A stretch of 64,000 nucleotides of DNA from Actinomyces viscosus (GTDB lineage Bacteria; Actinomycetota; Actinomycetes; Actinomycetales; Actinomycetaceae). The stretch spans positions 868,001 through 932,000 of the forward strand of contig NZ_LR134477.1 in the NCBI RefSeq assembly GCF_900637975.1, given 5' to 3'. Made by a program: the position numbers and the translations under genes. Of this stretch, positions 34,856-45,804 are shown in pieces (within the stretch, counting starts at the first letter, position 1; the number at the start of each line of letters is the position of its first letter). Under the pieces are notes generated by a model. That model saw only the letters and a list, made by a program, of their open reading frames with translations. It was not told the DNA's origin and ran no database searches.

Positions 34856-35695
34856 GTGAAGGCACTCGTCGTCAGCCCGACCTACAACGAGATCGAGTCC
34901 CTGCCCACGGCACTGGACCGGGTCCGTGAGCACTCCCCCGAGGCGGACGTTCTCGTCGTCGACGACGGTTCCCCCGACGGCACCGGCGACTACGCCGACA
35001 CGCGGGCGAACGAGGACTCCCACATTCACGTCCTGCACCGCTCGGAGAAGAACGGGCTGGGCCCGGCCTACCTCGCCGGTTTCTCTTGGGCACTGGCCGC
35101 CGGCTACGAGCTCATCGTCGAGATGGACGCCGACGGCTCCCACCGGGCCGAGGACCTGGCCCTGCTCATCCAGCGCGCCGAGATGGCCGACGAGCCCGAC
35201 CTCGTCATCGGCTCGCGGTGGGTCTCCGGCGGGGCCACCGAGGGCTGGGACGCCAAGCGCGTGGCCCTGTCCAAGGCCGGGAACCTCTACATCAACGCCA
35301 TGCTGGGGCTGCGCGTCAAGGACGCCACCGCGGGCTTCCGGGTCTTCCGCGCATCCATCCTGCGCCGCATGGACCTGAGCAAGGTCGAGGCCCTCGGGTA
35401 CGGCTTCCAGGTCAACATGACCAAGCTCGTCGACGAGGTCGGCGGCCGCATCGTGGAGATGCCCATCACCTTCCTGGAGCGGGAGGCGGGTCAGTCCAAG
35501 CTCTCCGGGGGAATCTTCACCGAGGAGCTGTCCCTGGTGACCCGCTGGGGCATCGCCAAGCGCTCGGGCCAGCTGCTTGACGCCGCAAAAGTTGCCGGAG
35601 ACCGGCTGCGTGCGGCCCGCGACAAGCGCCGTCGGACCGCGACCGGCTACCGCCAGCAGCGTCCGTCGAGCTCATCGCGCCAGAAGCGCTCTTAG
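34856..35695 (+). CDS. ppm1: Polyprenol monophosphomannose synthase
   Basis: GT2-family transferase making polyprenyl-phosphate-mannose from GDP-mannose, the mannose donor for extracytoplasmic glycosylation and lipoglycans. 279 aa from GTG at 34856, which has GGAGAGA upstream; a TTG start four codons earlier is less likely. Visible are the GT-A fold motifs VVSPTYNEIESLP, VLVVDDGSPDGTG, and the DxD-like EMDADGSHRAEDL, then GSRWVSGGATEGW and the GYGFQVNM segment. No membrane anchor is present, so it may rely on Lnt next door for membrane placement. The C-terminal tail is basic. Confidence 0.94.
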   Translation: MKALVVSPTYNEIESLPTALDRVREHSPEADVLVVDDGSPDGTGDYADTRANEDSHIHVLHRSEKNGLGPAYLAGFSWALAAGYELIVEMDADGSHRAEDLALLIQRAEMADEPDLVIGSRWVSGGATEGWDAKRVALSKAGNLYINAMLGLRVKDATAGFRVFRASILRRMDLSKVEALGYGFQVNMTKLVDEVGGRIVEMPITFLEREAGQSKLSGGIFTEELSLVTRWGIAKRSGQLLDAAKVAGDRLRAARDKRRRTATGYRQQRPSSSSRQKRS

Positions 35696-35698
35696 GAG

Positions 35699-35759
35699 CC
35701 GGGAGCACCACACGGAGTGCCCCCGGGATGAGAAGGGCTGAGACGAGAAGGGCTCAGCC
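35699..35759. terminator. Bidirectional terminator between ppm1 and rbpA
   Basis: Two hairpins lie between these convergent genes. The first is CCGGG-A-GCAC (35699-35708) with GTGC-C-CCCGG (35717-35726), one mismatch. The second is GGCTGAG (35736-35742) with CTCAGCC (35753-35759), which overlaps the rbpA stop codon. Neither has a long T tract, but both sit where both transcripts must end. Confidence 0.6.
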
Positions 35760-36113
35760 GCTGACCCGCTCGCGGTAGACCTCGCCGCTGCGCAGTGCCT
35801 CAAGGCGCTCGTTGAGGAGAACCTCGAGCTCCTCGACCTTGCGACGCTCCAGGAGCATGTCCCAGTGGGTGCGGGGGGTCTTCTTGGGCTCGTCGGGCTC
35901 GGGGTCGTCCTCGCCGCGCCGGGCGGCGGGCTGGCCGCACTCGGGGCACTCCCACGTGGGGGGCACCTCGGCCTCAGTGGACATCGGGATCTTGGTGACG
36001 TGCGCCATGGGGCACTCGTAGCTGACGATCATCCGCTCAGCGAACTCGACGCCATCCTCCGACTCCATCGACTTCGCGCCGATAGTCATGCCTCGCAGTG
36101 CGCGGTCTGCCAT
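35754..36113 (-). CDS. rbpA: RNA polymerase-binding protein RbpA
   Basis: Actinobacterial transcription factor that binds the housekeeping sigma factor and stabilises the open complex. 119 aa. The family opening MADRALRGMTIGAKSMESEDG is followed by the core with CPMAHVTKI and the CPECG knuckle, then a charged linker and the C-terminal sigma-interaction helix region TPRTHWDMLLERRKVEELEVLLNERLE. Only part of the Zn-knuckle Cys set is conserved (ECP...ECPECG). It is divergent from pfkA across 301 nt. A strong lineage marker for actinobacteria. Confidence 0.96.
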   Translation of the reverse strand: MADRALRGMTIGAKSMESEDGVEFAERMIVSYECPMAHVTKIPMSTEAEVPPTWECPECGQPAARRGEDDPEPDEPKKTPRTHWDMLLERRKVEELEVLLNERLEALRSGEVYRERVSG

Positions 36114-36414
36114 GCTCGTGGCCTCCTCGTGGCTCGTCTCTCGCGTCTCGCGGTGTCCCGCCTCTGTGGCGGCGTGCTCGGCTCGCGCACGGGCTCACAG
36201 GACACCGGTGCGTCAACACCGGGGGAGGGCGATTTGTTCCCACCGGTCCCAACGCGGTCCGGACAACGATCATACCGGTTGGCGGAGCGTAGGACGTCGT
36301 CGGGTTGGATCCGCCTCCGTGGTTCCCGTCCCCTCCCGCGGCGCCCGCGGTGACCCCGTGGGAACCGGCATGTACGACGTGTACGTCCCAACGGACCGCG
36401 GCATACTTGGCCCC
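36114..36414. promoter_or_regulatory. Divergent rbpA/pfkA promoter region
   Basis: 301 nt without a credible gene. CATACT at 36402-36407 sits seven bases before the pfkA ATG, the spacing expected for a -10 element with leaderless transcription. GTACGACGTGTACGTCC just upstream (36372-36388) is a near-palindrome that could bind a regulator. The rbpA promoter should lie in the 36114-36250 part, where I see no clear consensus. Confidence 0.35.
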
Positions 36415-37536
36415 ATGGCTCAGCGCATCGGCATTCTCACGGCGGGCGGCGACGCCCCGGGGCTCAACGCGGCGATCCGAGGCTTCGGAAAGGCGGCGAT
36501 CCAGCAGCACGGCTGGGAGCTCATCGGCTTTCGCGACGGTATGCGGGGTCTGGCCGAGAACCGCTTCACCGAGCTCGACGCCGCCGCGCTGTCCGGGATC
36601 CTCACCACCGGCGGAACCATGCTGGGAACCAGCCGGGACAAGGTGCATCGCATGATGGTGGACGGCGAGCCCCGCGACATGGTTCCCACCATCGTGGACA
36701 ACTGCGAGAAGAACGGGATCGACGCGCTCGTGTGTCTCGGCGGAGGCGGGACCGCGAAGAACGCCAAGCGCCTCATGGACGCCGGTCTCAATGTCATCCA
36801 CCTGCCCAAGACCATCGACAACGACATCGTCCACACCGACTCCTCCTTCGGTTTCGCCACGGCCCTGGAGATCGCCACGGAGGCAGTAGACCGGCTGCAC
36901 TCGACGGCGCACTCCCACCACCGCATCATCCTCACCGAGATCATGGGGCACCGCGCCGGGTGGCTGGCCCTGGGCGCCGGCATCGCGGGCGGTGCGGACG
37001 TCATCCTGCTGCCCGAGATCCCGTACTCGGTGGACGCGATCGCGGACAAGATCGAGAGACGCCGTTCCCACGGGTCGTCCTTCTCGGTGGTGGCCGTGGC
37101 CGAGGGGGCGCTGTCGGTGACGGACCACGCCGAGCTGGAGCACGCCCGTGCCCTGGTCAAGGACGCCTCCAGCCCCGAGCGCAAGGCCATGGCCAAGCGG
37201 GGCGTCAAGCGACTGGAGGCCTCCCACCGTGCCAACACCTTCACTCTGGCCGAGCAGCTGGAGAACCTGACCGGGCTGGAGGCCCGCGTGTCCATCCTGG
37301 GGTACGTCCAGCGCGGCGGCTCACCCTGCGGGGCGGACCGTCTGCTGGGTACGCGCCTGGGGGTGGCCGGCGCCAGCGCGATCGCCGAGGGCCGGTACGG
37401 CGTCATGGTGGCCGACCGCGGCCACGGCACTGAGCTGGTGCCCCTCAAGGATGTGGCCGGTCGCACCAAGTTCGTTCCGGCCGACCATGAGTGGATCCGG
37501 GCGGCTCGTGCCGTGGGGACGGCCCTAGGAGACTGA
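36415..37536 (+). CDS. pfkA: 6-phosphofructokinase (PfkA family)
   Basis: Phosphorylates fructose 6-phosphate at C1. 373 aa from the ATG at 36415. The opening is RIGILTAGGDAPGLNAAIRG; the active-site motif TIDNDI (133-138) and MGHRAGWLALGAG are present, as is the substrate-site VQRGGSPCGADR. At the phosphoryl-donor site it reads GGGGT (109-113): the Asp normally at position 103 (E. coli numbering) is Gly111, position 104 is Gly112, and position 124 is Lys132. Gly104 usually marks ATP enzymes while Lys124 is typical of pyrophosphate-dependent and some actinobacterial ATP enzymes, so the donor (ATP or PPi) is not settled by sequence. Confidence 0.92.
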   Translation: MAQRIGILTAGGDAPGLNAAIRGFGKAAIQQHGWELIGFRDGMRGLAENRFTELDAAALSGILTTGGTMLGTSRDKVHRMMVDGEPRDMVPTIVDNCEKNGIDALVCLGGGGTAKNAKRLMDAGLNVIHLPKTIDNDIVHTDSSFGFATALEIATEAVDRLHSTAHSHHRIILTEIMGHRAGWLALGAGIAGGADVILLPEIPYSVDAIADKIERRRSHGSSFSVVAVAEGALSVTDHAELEHARALVKDASSPERKAMAKRGVKRLEASHRANTFTLAEQLENLTGLEARVSILGYVQRGGSPCGADRLLGTRLGVAGASAIAEGRYGVMVADRGHGTELVPLKDVAGRTKFVPADHEWIRAARAVGTALGD

Positions 37537-37556
37537 GCACCGATCGGCACACATCC

Positions 37557-39005
37557 CTAGGGCGGCGCCGGCAGACCGTAAATACGCATAGTCGCGTGTG
37601 ACTGGTGATCGATGGGGACTCCGATGATGATGACCAGGGTTGCACCGGGTGTGCTGGCCCCGGTGATGTCTGCTTGACCGCGGACCGCCGTATTGATCTC
37701 TTTGAGGTCAGGGTTGTACCCGTCGTCGATCGTCATCGGTTCGGCGGGTGGGGGATCAAGGGGGAAGGTGATCTGAGAGGCACCGCCCCCGGGGCGGATG
37801 ACCACGTGATCGCCCTCAGCGTCGTCGGGCTGCCCGTGGCTCAGGCCCACCGCGCCGGCTGCCAGCCCGGGCGTGTCTGAGGCACCGGTGACGGTCCTGC
37901 TCCTCGGGTCGAAGACCGCGGAGACCGTGGTCGCTGCACACCACTCCTGAGAGGGCGAGTACCCGGCGTACGAGCCCTGCCAAGGAGTCGGAGAGCTCAG
38001 AAGCGCCAGCCGGCCGGACGAGCGTGAGGCGGCATCACCAATGCCGTAGCCGGCTCCCAGGTCGTGAGCGTGAGTGTCTGCTCCCGCCACACCGGCCATG
38101 GCATCGAGGCTGAGGGCCTGCGCCTGCCACCCCTCAGTGGGCGAGCCACTGAGGTCGGAGGGGCCGCCGCCCTTGATGGCAACGGTCCAGCCGGCGATCA
38201 CGACCAGGTGCTCCTGGTCGACCTCGAGCATCAGCGGTGGTGACTGACGCTGCTGGGACGGTGCGTCCTGCGGAGCCAGGGTGAGCGTCCCGTGGCTGAA
38301 TCCGGTGTCGGAATCGGACTCGTGCGTGAAGCCGAGGACGAAGCTGGAGTGCCCGGCAGTACCCGAGTAGCGGATGCTCTCCGCCTTGATGCCGATGGCC
38401 TTCAGGTCCCATAGCTTGGCTCCCTTGTCCAGCTCGTAGGCGATTGTGCCGTCGAGGACCGCCGAGTCGGTGAGCTGAAGAGGCCCACCATCACTCAGGT
38501 GCTCGCTCACCACCTCTCCGGTCACGGCGTCAAGAACAATCGTGACGCATGGAGGGGTCTGAGGCATGACCCGCCCCGGTCCATCGACCCGCAGCGCGAT
38601 GTAGCGCTCGTCCGGGCTGGTGATCAGGTACTGCGACTGGGGAGGGCGGAAGTAGTCAACGCCGTACAGGGCGATTCCACTGGCCTCCGGGACAGACAGG
38701 TACGTGGCGTCCTGCCTGTGATAGCTCCACCTGCGCGTCCCGTCGGCGGGGTCAAGTCCGACGACGCCCTCTTCAGCGAGTACGACGGGGCCTGCTGCAC
38801 CTGAGGTCACGTCAAGCAGGTTGTCGAAGTCCTGGTGCCAGACGTCATCGGGGGAGAGGGACGTGGGTCTGCTGGGGAGCCCGTTCGTCTTGATATCGGC
38901 GGCAGTGCTCTGCGTGACCGGCTCATAGCGCAGACCGGGCACGATGACGGCGATCAGCACCAGCGGAGGGATGAGCACCAGTGCCGTCAGTCCGACCACT
39001 GGCAT
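37557..39005 (-). CDS. Membrane-anchored protein with PQQ-like beta-propeller features
   Basis: 482-aa protein of unknown function. A single N-terminal membrane helix (residues 4-25, VGLTALVLIPPLVLIAVIV) anchors a large outside domain. Repeat-like stretches such as VVGLDPADGTRRWSYHR and CVTIVLDAVTGEVVSEHL look like PQQ-type propeller blades, so a propeller scaffold is likely, but no catalytic motif is seen. Two Cys (PPCVTIV, EWCAATT) could form a disulfide. It lies 79 nt downstream of a small membrane protein gene on the same strand and converges on pfkA with a 20-nt gap. No homologue of known role comes to mind. Confidence 0.7.
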   Translation of the reverse strand: MPVVGLTALVLIPPLVLIAVIVPGLRYEPVTQSTAADIKTNGLPSRPTSLSPDDVWHQDFDNLLDVTSGAAGPVVLAEEGVVGLDPADGTRRWSYHRQDATYLSVPEASGIALYGVDYFRPPQSQYLITSPDERYIALRVDGPGRVMPQTPPCVTIVLDAVTGEVVSEHLSDGGPLQLTDSAVLDGTIAYELDKGAKLWDLKAIGIKAESIRYSGTAGHSSFVLGFTHESDSDTGFSHGTLTLAPQDAPSQQRQSPPLMLEVDQEHLVVIAGWTVAIKGGGPSDLSGSPTEGWQAQALSLDAMAGVAGADTHAHDLGAGYGIGDAASRSSGRLALLSSPTPWQGSYAGYSPSQEWCAATTVSAVFDPRSRTVTGASDTPGLAAGAVGLSHGQPDDAEGDHVVIRPGGGASQITFPLDPPPAEPMTIDDGYNPDLKEINTAVRGQADITGASTPGATLVIIIGVPIDHQSHATMRIYGLPAPP

Positions 39006-39084
39006 CCGCAGGACGCGATGTACGGGGCGAGGAGAGCCGGCGGCCGGCTCGTTGCCACAGACGCGATACGTCCTGAGGGCCAGG

Positions 39085-39555
39085 TCAAGACATGCTATGA
39101 GGCCGAGGCTGAATGCGGCCGGGCTCAGAGAGAATGCTACCGATATTGATCCCGGAGGCTCGCAGCACCTCTCTCCACAGGATGACCAGGCCTCCGGATC
39201 CGCCGATCAGCCACGTCAGAATCACGATGACCGGAAGCCAGAGCGCACCAATGAGAAATCCGTCGAGGTAGTGACCGCTCGCCTGTGCCCTGAGCGCCCA
39301 CTGCCGGGCGCGGCCTCCGGACCAGAGCAGCGCTGCGGTCAGCCAGGGGACCAGAAGACCACCGATGTAAAGAGCAGCCAGGCATGCGATCACGAGAGCC
39401 GCACCGGGTACTGGCTCGTGCCTGGAGACGGACAGCCCCACGGAGACGATGAAGGTGACCATAAATCCTGCCCGCAGGAGCCGGAGAACACGGCCAGTGT
39501 GTGGCGACGAGTAGAAACGGGACCGTCCTGGGGGAGCGATAACCGGCTGCATCAA
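39085..39555 (-). CDS. Small multi-pass membrane protein, unknown
   Basis: 156 aa with about four hydrophobic segments (around residues 28-44, 52-80, 98-118 and 120-130) and a basic start. No family recognised. It precedes the PQQ-like membrane protein on the same strand, and the two probably form an operon. Two consecutive ATGs (39555, 39552) are possible starts. The pair lies between pfkA and the GNAT-kinase fusion, where codon use looks slightly less biased than in the core genes, hinting at accessory status. Confidence 0.6.
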   Translation of the reverse strand: MMQPVIAPPGRSRFYSSPHTGRVLRLLRAGFMVTFIVSVGLSVSRHEPVPGAALVIACLAALYIGGLLVPWLTAALLWSGGRARQWALRAQASGHYLDGFLIGALWLPVIVILTWLIGGSGGLVILWREVLRASGINIGSILSEPGRIQPRPHSMS

Positions 39556-39606
39556 TGTCTGTCTTCCGATTCTGTCCGACTCGATTCCTCTCCTCGCTCG
39601 CCCCGA

Positions 39607-40868
39607 TCAGTCGTGGGGAAGGAGCGGCCCCGGAATCCAGGCGACCTCTCCGGGTTCCACGCCAGCCGGGGCGTCACCGGAGACGATGACGTCGGCGCGC
39701 TCCCAGGGACGGTCCTTGGCGAAGAAGAGGCGTTCTCCGGCCATCCACCAGTGCCAGAAGCGCACCGTCTCCTCGGCGTTTCCGTTGACTCCCTCTGCGA
39801 TGTCGCGACTGATGCCTCGACGTTCAGCGACGTCGTCACCGGTCTGGACCCACGCGTGGGCGTCGATGAGACCGCTGACGGCGCTGAGGCCGGCCCCGGT
39901 TCCCTCGACGACGACCAGGGGAGCGCCTGCCGGGATCCGGATGGAGCCCTCGCGACCGTGCTCCCGCCACGCGTCCGGAACGAGGTCGAGCGAGCCGTTC
40001 TCGCGCAGCTCTCTCAGGGCGTCAACGAGTCGCTGGTCCCACTGGTAGAGGGGCTCGTTCCAGATGAGGTCGTCCATGTGGAAGGTCTGGGAGCCCGGCA
40101 CGGCTGCGGTCAGTGCCTTGGTGAGTGTGGTCTTGCCGGATCCGCCTCGTCCGTCGACGGCGATGATCGCAGGTCTGCCCTCGGGTGATCCGACGAGATC
40201 CAGCAGGTGCGCGACGAGGTCAGCGATTCTGCTGGCCTGCCACTGGGCCACGGCCGGTTCCTCGGGCTGCAGCTCGACGGACTCGGCAGCACTCACCAGT
40301 CGAAAACGGCTGCTGCCGGCAGTGCTCGGGTCGTTGCGCATCATGGGTCCTTTCAGGGAGCGGCTCATGAGGGTCAGGTCAAGGATCCGTCCGAGCTTCT
40401 CCCCGGCCTGCGGGATGGTGCCGACAGTATTGAAACCATAGCGCTCATGCAGCCGTACGGAGGCCGTGTTGCCGGCCTCGATGAGGGCGATCATGGTGCG
40501 GTCCCCGGCCTGCTGCGAGGACTCGATCAGCCCTGCGAGGAGCCTGGCGCCGAGCCCTCGCCCTTGGACGGCCGACGTCAGGTAGATCGAGTCCTCGACC
40601 GTTCGGGCGTACCCCTCATAGGAGTGCCAGGCACTGGCGACCGCGAAGCCGACGATCTCTTGCGCTTTCCCCTCCGGGTGGGCGACAAGCGCTGTTCCGC
40701 GCTGGACCATGGGGGCCAGCCAGGCCTCGGCCTGGGCGGGATCCTGCTCCACACTGGTCCAGATCGCCAGCGACTCCCGCACTGCGGCATTGCGGATCTG
40801 GCGGATGGCAGGGGAGTCCGCCATGGTCGCTGGGCGGATCCGGTAGGTGTCATCCGTGTCTGTGAGGG

Positions 40869-40872
<4 letters not shown>
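39607..40872 (-). CDS. GNAT acetyltransferase fused to a uridine-kinase-like P-loop kinase
   Basis: 421-aa two-domain protein. Residues 10-170 are a GNAT domain resembling phosphinothricin-type acetyltransferases (YRIRPATMADSPAIRQIRNAAV, acetyl-CoA loop QGRGLG at 103-108, NTASVRLHERYGF). After a linker, residues about 205-420 form a P-loop kinase with Walker A GRGGSGKT at 241-248, FHMDDLIWN and a Trp-rich C-terminus, like small uridine/nucleoside kinases. Its ATG overlaps the UvrA-like gene stop (40869-40872), so both are translated together. Substrates of either domain are unknown; the coupling suggests small-molecule detoxification. Confidence 0.82.
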
Positions 40873-43307
<2,435 letters not shown>

Positions 43308-43318
43308 ATCTATCGCCG

Positions 43319-43332
43319 ATAATGTACATTAT
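43319..43332. promoter_or_regulatory. Perfect 14-bp palindrome, candidate operator
   Basis: ATAATGTACATTAT reads the same on both strands and overlaps the ATG of the ABC permease gene at 43331, 12 bases from the divergent UvrA-like gene start. It is AT-rich in a GC-rich setting and placed to block both promoters, as a TetR-type operator would. No matching regulator gene is adjacent. Confidence 0.5.
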
Positions 43333-44298
43333 GTCATTCTTACCGAAGCTCCCTCTCACCCAGCAGGAGCCCCACCATGCGCTGCGCGAGATCCGCCATG
43401 AACCCGTGCGCTTCGGACTGATCGTCTCCGTCATCACACTGGTGGCGTACCTCACATTTTTCCTGGCCTCGCTCGCCGTCGGGCTGGCACACCTCTACCG
43501 CGCCGGCATCGACGGCTGGGACGCCGCCAGCGTGGCCATCACCGACGCCTCCAACGAGAACCTCTCTGCCTCGCGCCTGAGTGACGAGCATGGGACGCCG
43601 CCAGCGTGGCCATCACCGACGCCTCCAACGAGAACCTCTCTGCCTCGCGCCTGAGTGACGAGCAGCTGAGCGTCGCCAAGGACCTGGCCCAGGACGGCGG
43701 GACCACGGCGTCGACCGACACGACCTTCCAGTCGGCCCCCATGGTGACCCTGGACGGCGAGGCCCTCAGACGGTACGGCCCCACCAGCCTGTCCCCCGCG
43801 GTATCCGCCGTCGTGTTCAAGGCCGACCTGACGGGCGACAGCAAGGCAGTGAAGTCCGCCCAGGACGCCGGCTTGACCATCCTCACCAGTGAGGAGCTCG
43901 TTCAGACCTTGCCCGGGTACTCGGCGCAGGTCCTCACCTTCAGCCTCATGATCGGCTCACTCATCATCATCGCCTCCACGGTGCTGGGCATCTTCATCTA
44001 CGTGCTGACCCTCCAGAAGAGACCGGTTCTGGGAATCCTCAAAGCGCGGGGCGTGCCTACCGGTTACCTCATCCGCTCCGGTTGCGCCCAGACGCTCGTG
44101 CTGTCGGTCGCCGGTATCGGAACCGGGCTACTTCTGACGGTGGCGACCTCCCTGGTCCTGCCCAGCGCCGTCCCCTTCAGGCTCTCCGGCCTTCTCGACC
44201 TGCTGATCGCCGCCGCCTTCGTCCTCGTCTCGGTGGCCGGCGGTCTTATCTCCGTGCGGGTCGTCTCCCGCATCGACCCCGTGGAGGCCATCTCATGA
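43331..44298 (+). pseudogene. FtsX-like ABC permease (HrtB-like), frame broken by 74-bp tandem duplication
   Basis: Two halves of one permease are in different frames. The first (from ATG 43331, reading to 43654) has the first membrane helix and early outside domain; the second (to 44298) has ALRRYGPTSLSPAVSAV, three membrane helices and LKARGVPTGYLIRSG. A perfect 74-bp direct repeat (43517-43590 and 43591-43664) causes the shift, since 74 is not divisible by 3. Removing one copy restores a continuous 297-aa protein with one FtsX domain, like heme-regulated HrtB permeases. It overlaps the ATPase start by four bases. It could be dead, phase-variable by repeat slippage, or an assembly error. 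Confidence 0.8.
43517..43664 (+). repeat. Exact 74-bp tandem duplication
   Basis: 43517-43590 and 43591-43664 are identical base for base, with a sharp junction, inside the ABC permease gene. The perfect identity indicates a very recent event or an assembly artefact. Recombination or slippage between copies would restore the reading frame. Confidence 0.95.
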
Positions 44299-45026
44299 CG
44301 ACGTCGGAGCCAGCAGCCGACGCGGCAACCACAGTCATGTCCCTTAAGTCAGTGACCCGGGACTACCGTCAGGGCAACGAGACCGTTCACGCGCTGCGCA
44401 GCACCGATCTTCAGCTCCACACCGGCGAGCTGCTCGGGATCCTGGGGCCGTCCGGCTCAGGAAAGTCGACGCTGCTGACCATCATGGGCGGCCTGCGCTC
44501 CCCCTCCAGCGGCACTGTCACCATCTCGGGTGAGCCGTTCTCCGCCCTGCCGGAGAAGCGCCGGGCCCAGATCCGGCTGCGGCGCATCGGTTTCGTTCTG
44601 CAGGCCTCCGGTCTGGTTCCCTTCCTCAGGCTCAACGACCAGTTCGGCCTCTACGACCGGGTCACGCGCGTGAAGGGCGACACCGGCAGGAGGGACCACC
44701 TCCTGGACTCGCTCGGCATCTCGAAGCGCGCACACGCCTACCCCTCCGAGCTCTCCGGGGGTGAGCGCCAGCGCGCCGCCATCGCGGTGGCGCTCTACCA
44801 CGACCCCGACATCATCCTGGCCGATGAGCCGACCGCCGCCCTGGATACCCGACGGGCTCAGGACGTCGCCCGCCTGCTTGCCGATCAGACCCACGAGCTG
44901 GGCAAGGCCACGGTCATGGTCACCCACGACGAGAGGCTCCTTCCCGTGTGCGACCGGGTCCTGGTCATGCACGACGGTGTCCTGGCGGAGAAGGACAAGA
45001 GGCGGGACGACGTCGATGCCGGCTGA
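44295..45026 (+). CDS. ABC transporter ATPase (HrtA/LolD type)
   Basis: 243-aa nucleotide-binding subunit from the ATG at 44295, overlapping the permease stop (ATGA). Walker A GPSGSGKST, Q-loop VLQASGLVPFLRL, signature LSGGERQRAAIAVAL, Walker B IILADEPTAALDTRR and switch His in MVTHDERLL are all intact. With the upstream permease it would form a heme/hemin or lipophilic-compound exporter of the HrtBA class, but the permease is currently out of frame. The intact ATPase argues that the damage is recent or reversible. Confidence 0.9.
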   Translation: MTTSEPAADAATTVMSLKSVTRDYRQGNETVHALRSTDLQLHTGELLGILGPSGSGKSTLLTIMGGLRSPSSGTVTISGEPFSALPEKRRAQIRLRRIGFVLQASGLVPFLRLNDQFGLYDRVTRVKGDTGRRDHLLDSLGISKRAHAYPSELSGGERQRAAIAVALYHDPDIILADEPTAALDTRRAQDVARLLADQTHELGKATVMVTHDERLLPVCDRVLVMHDGVLAEKDKRRDDVDAG

Positions 45027-45071
45027 GCCGGCGCTGGTTCCTCCCAGCCTGGAGAACTACAGTCGTGAGCC

Positions 45072-45695
45072 GTGTCCACGATCCCGAACTCCGACCACTT
45101 CCCCACTGCCGTCTTCCTCGGAGACTCCGTCACCACCGGCTGGCGGGCGCTGAGCCACCCCCGCAACCGCTGGACCTCCCTGGTGTGCGAGCACCAGCGG
45201 TGGCGGGAGGTGAATCTGGCGGCGGACGGTCTCGGGTTCTTCGCACGCCGTGGAGGTCATCTACCGGGCGGTCATCGTTCACCGTCGTGTCGCGACACCA
45301 CGTGGTTGGAGGCGGTGCTGCGCTGCGAGCCCGACGTCCTGACGATCAGCCTGGGTCTGAACGACGCCGCATTCCTCCCCTCTCAGCGCGAGCTGGTCGA
45401 GCAGGCCATCGACCATGACCTCACCTTCGTCTCCCAACGGCTTCGGGGCGTCTCTGTCATCGTCGCCCCGTACTTCCCCTCCCTGGAGGTCGGCCCGCGG
45501 TTCCAGGCGATCCGCCGTCTCGTCCACGAGAGGGCCACGTCCCTGGGGCTGACCTCGACCGACGCCCTGACGACGGCGATCAGCGGTGACGAGGACCGGC
45601 TGGCCATCGACGGCATCCACCCCGACGACGCCGGCCACGCGCAGATGGCCCGGGCCATGATCTCCCTCTACGCCGAGATCCTGCCGATCGCGTAA
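45072..45695 (+). CDS. SGNH/GDSL hydrolase
   Basis: 207-aa esterase-like protein of the SGNH fold. Block I is FLGDSVTTGW (nucleophile Ser), block III GLNDAAF (Asn) and block V DGIHPDDAGHAQMA (Asp/His). A block II Gly in LAADGLG is also seen. It carries no signal peptide, so it acts inside the cell, possibly on acylated metabolites or coenzymes. The GTG at 45072 follows GAGAACTACAGTCGTGAGCC, with no strong ribosome-binding site. It follows the ABC ATPase by 45 nt and may belong to the same unit. A small hairpin lies just after its stop. Confidence 0.85.
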   Translation: MSTIPNSDHFPTAVFLGDSVTTGWRALSHPRNRWTSLVCEHQRWREVNLAADGLGFFARRGGHLPGGHRSPSCRDTTWLEAVLRCEPDVLTISLGLNDAAFLPSQRELVEQAIDHDLTFVSQRLRGVSVIVAPYFPSLEVGPRFQAIRRLVHERATSLGLTSTDALTTAISGDEDRLAIDGIHPDDAGHAQMARAMISLYAEILPIA

Positions 45696-45702
45696 CGCTT
45701 AG

Positions 45703-45718
45703 CCTGCGTTTGCGCAGG
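45703..45718 (+). terminator. Short hairpin after the SGNH hydrolase gene
   Basis: CCTGCG (45703-45708) and CGCAGG (45713-45718) form a perfect 6-bp stem with a 4-nt loop eight nucleotides after the stop. No T tract follows. A weak terminator candidate. Confidence 0.4.
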
Positions 45719-45722
45719 TCAG

Positions 45723-45752
45723 TTGGGTAATGCCGATCTTGAGGCTTATGCT
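45723..45752 (+). promoter_or_regulatory. Candidate promoter for the LacI-type regulator
   Basis: TTGGGT (45723-45728), an 18-nt spacer and TATGCT (45747-45752), about 50 nt before the GTG start at 45805. No clear operator was found beside it. Confidence 0.4.
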
Positions 45753-45804
45753 TGGGAGCAGATCGCACAGACCGTGAACGACTCAGAAGCTTGAGGACCC
45801 ACTA

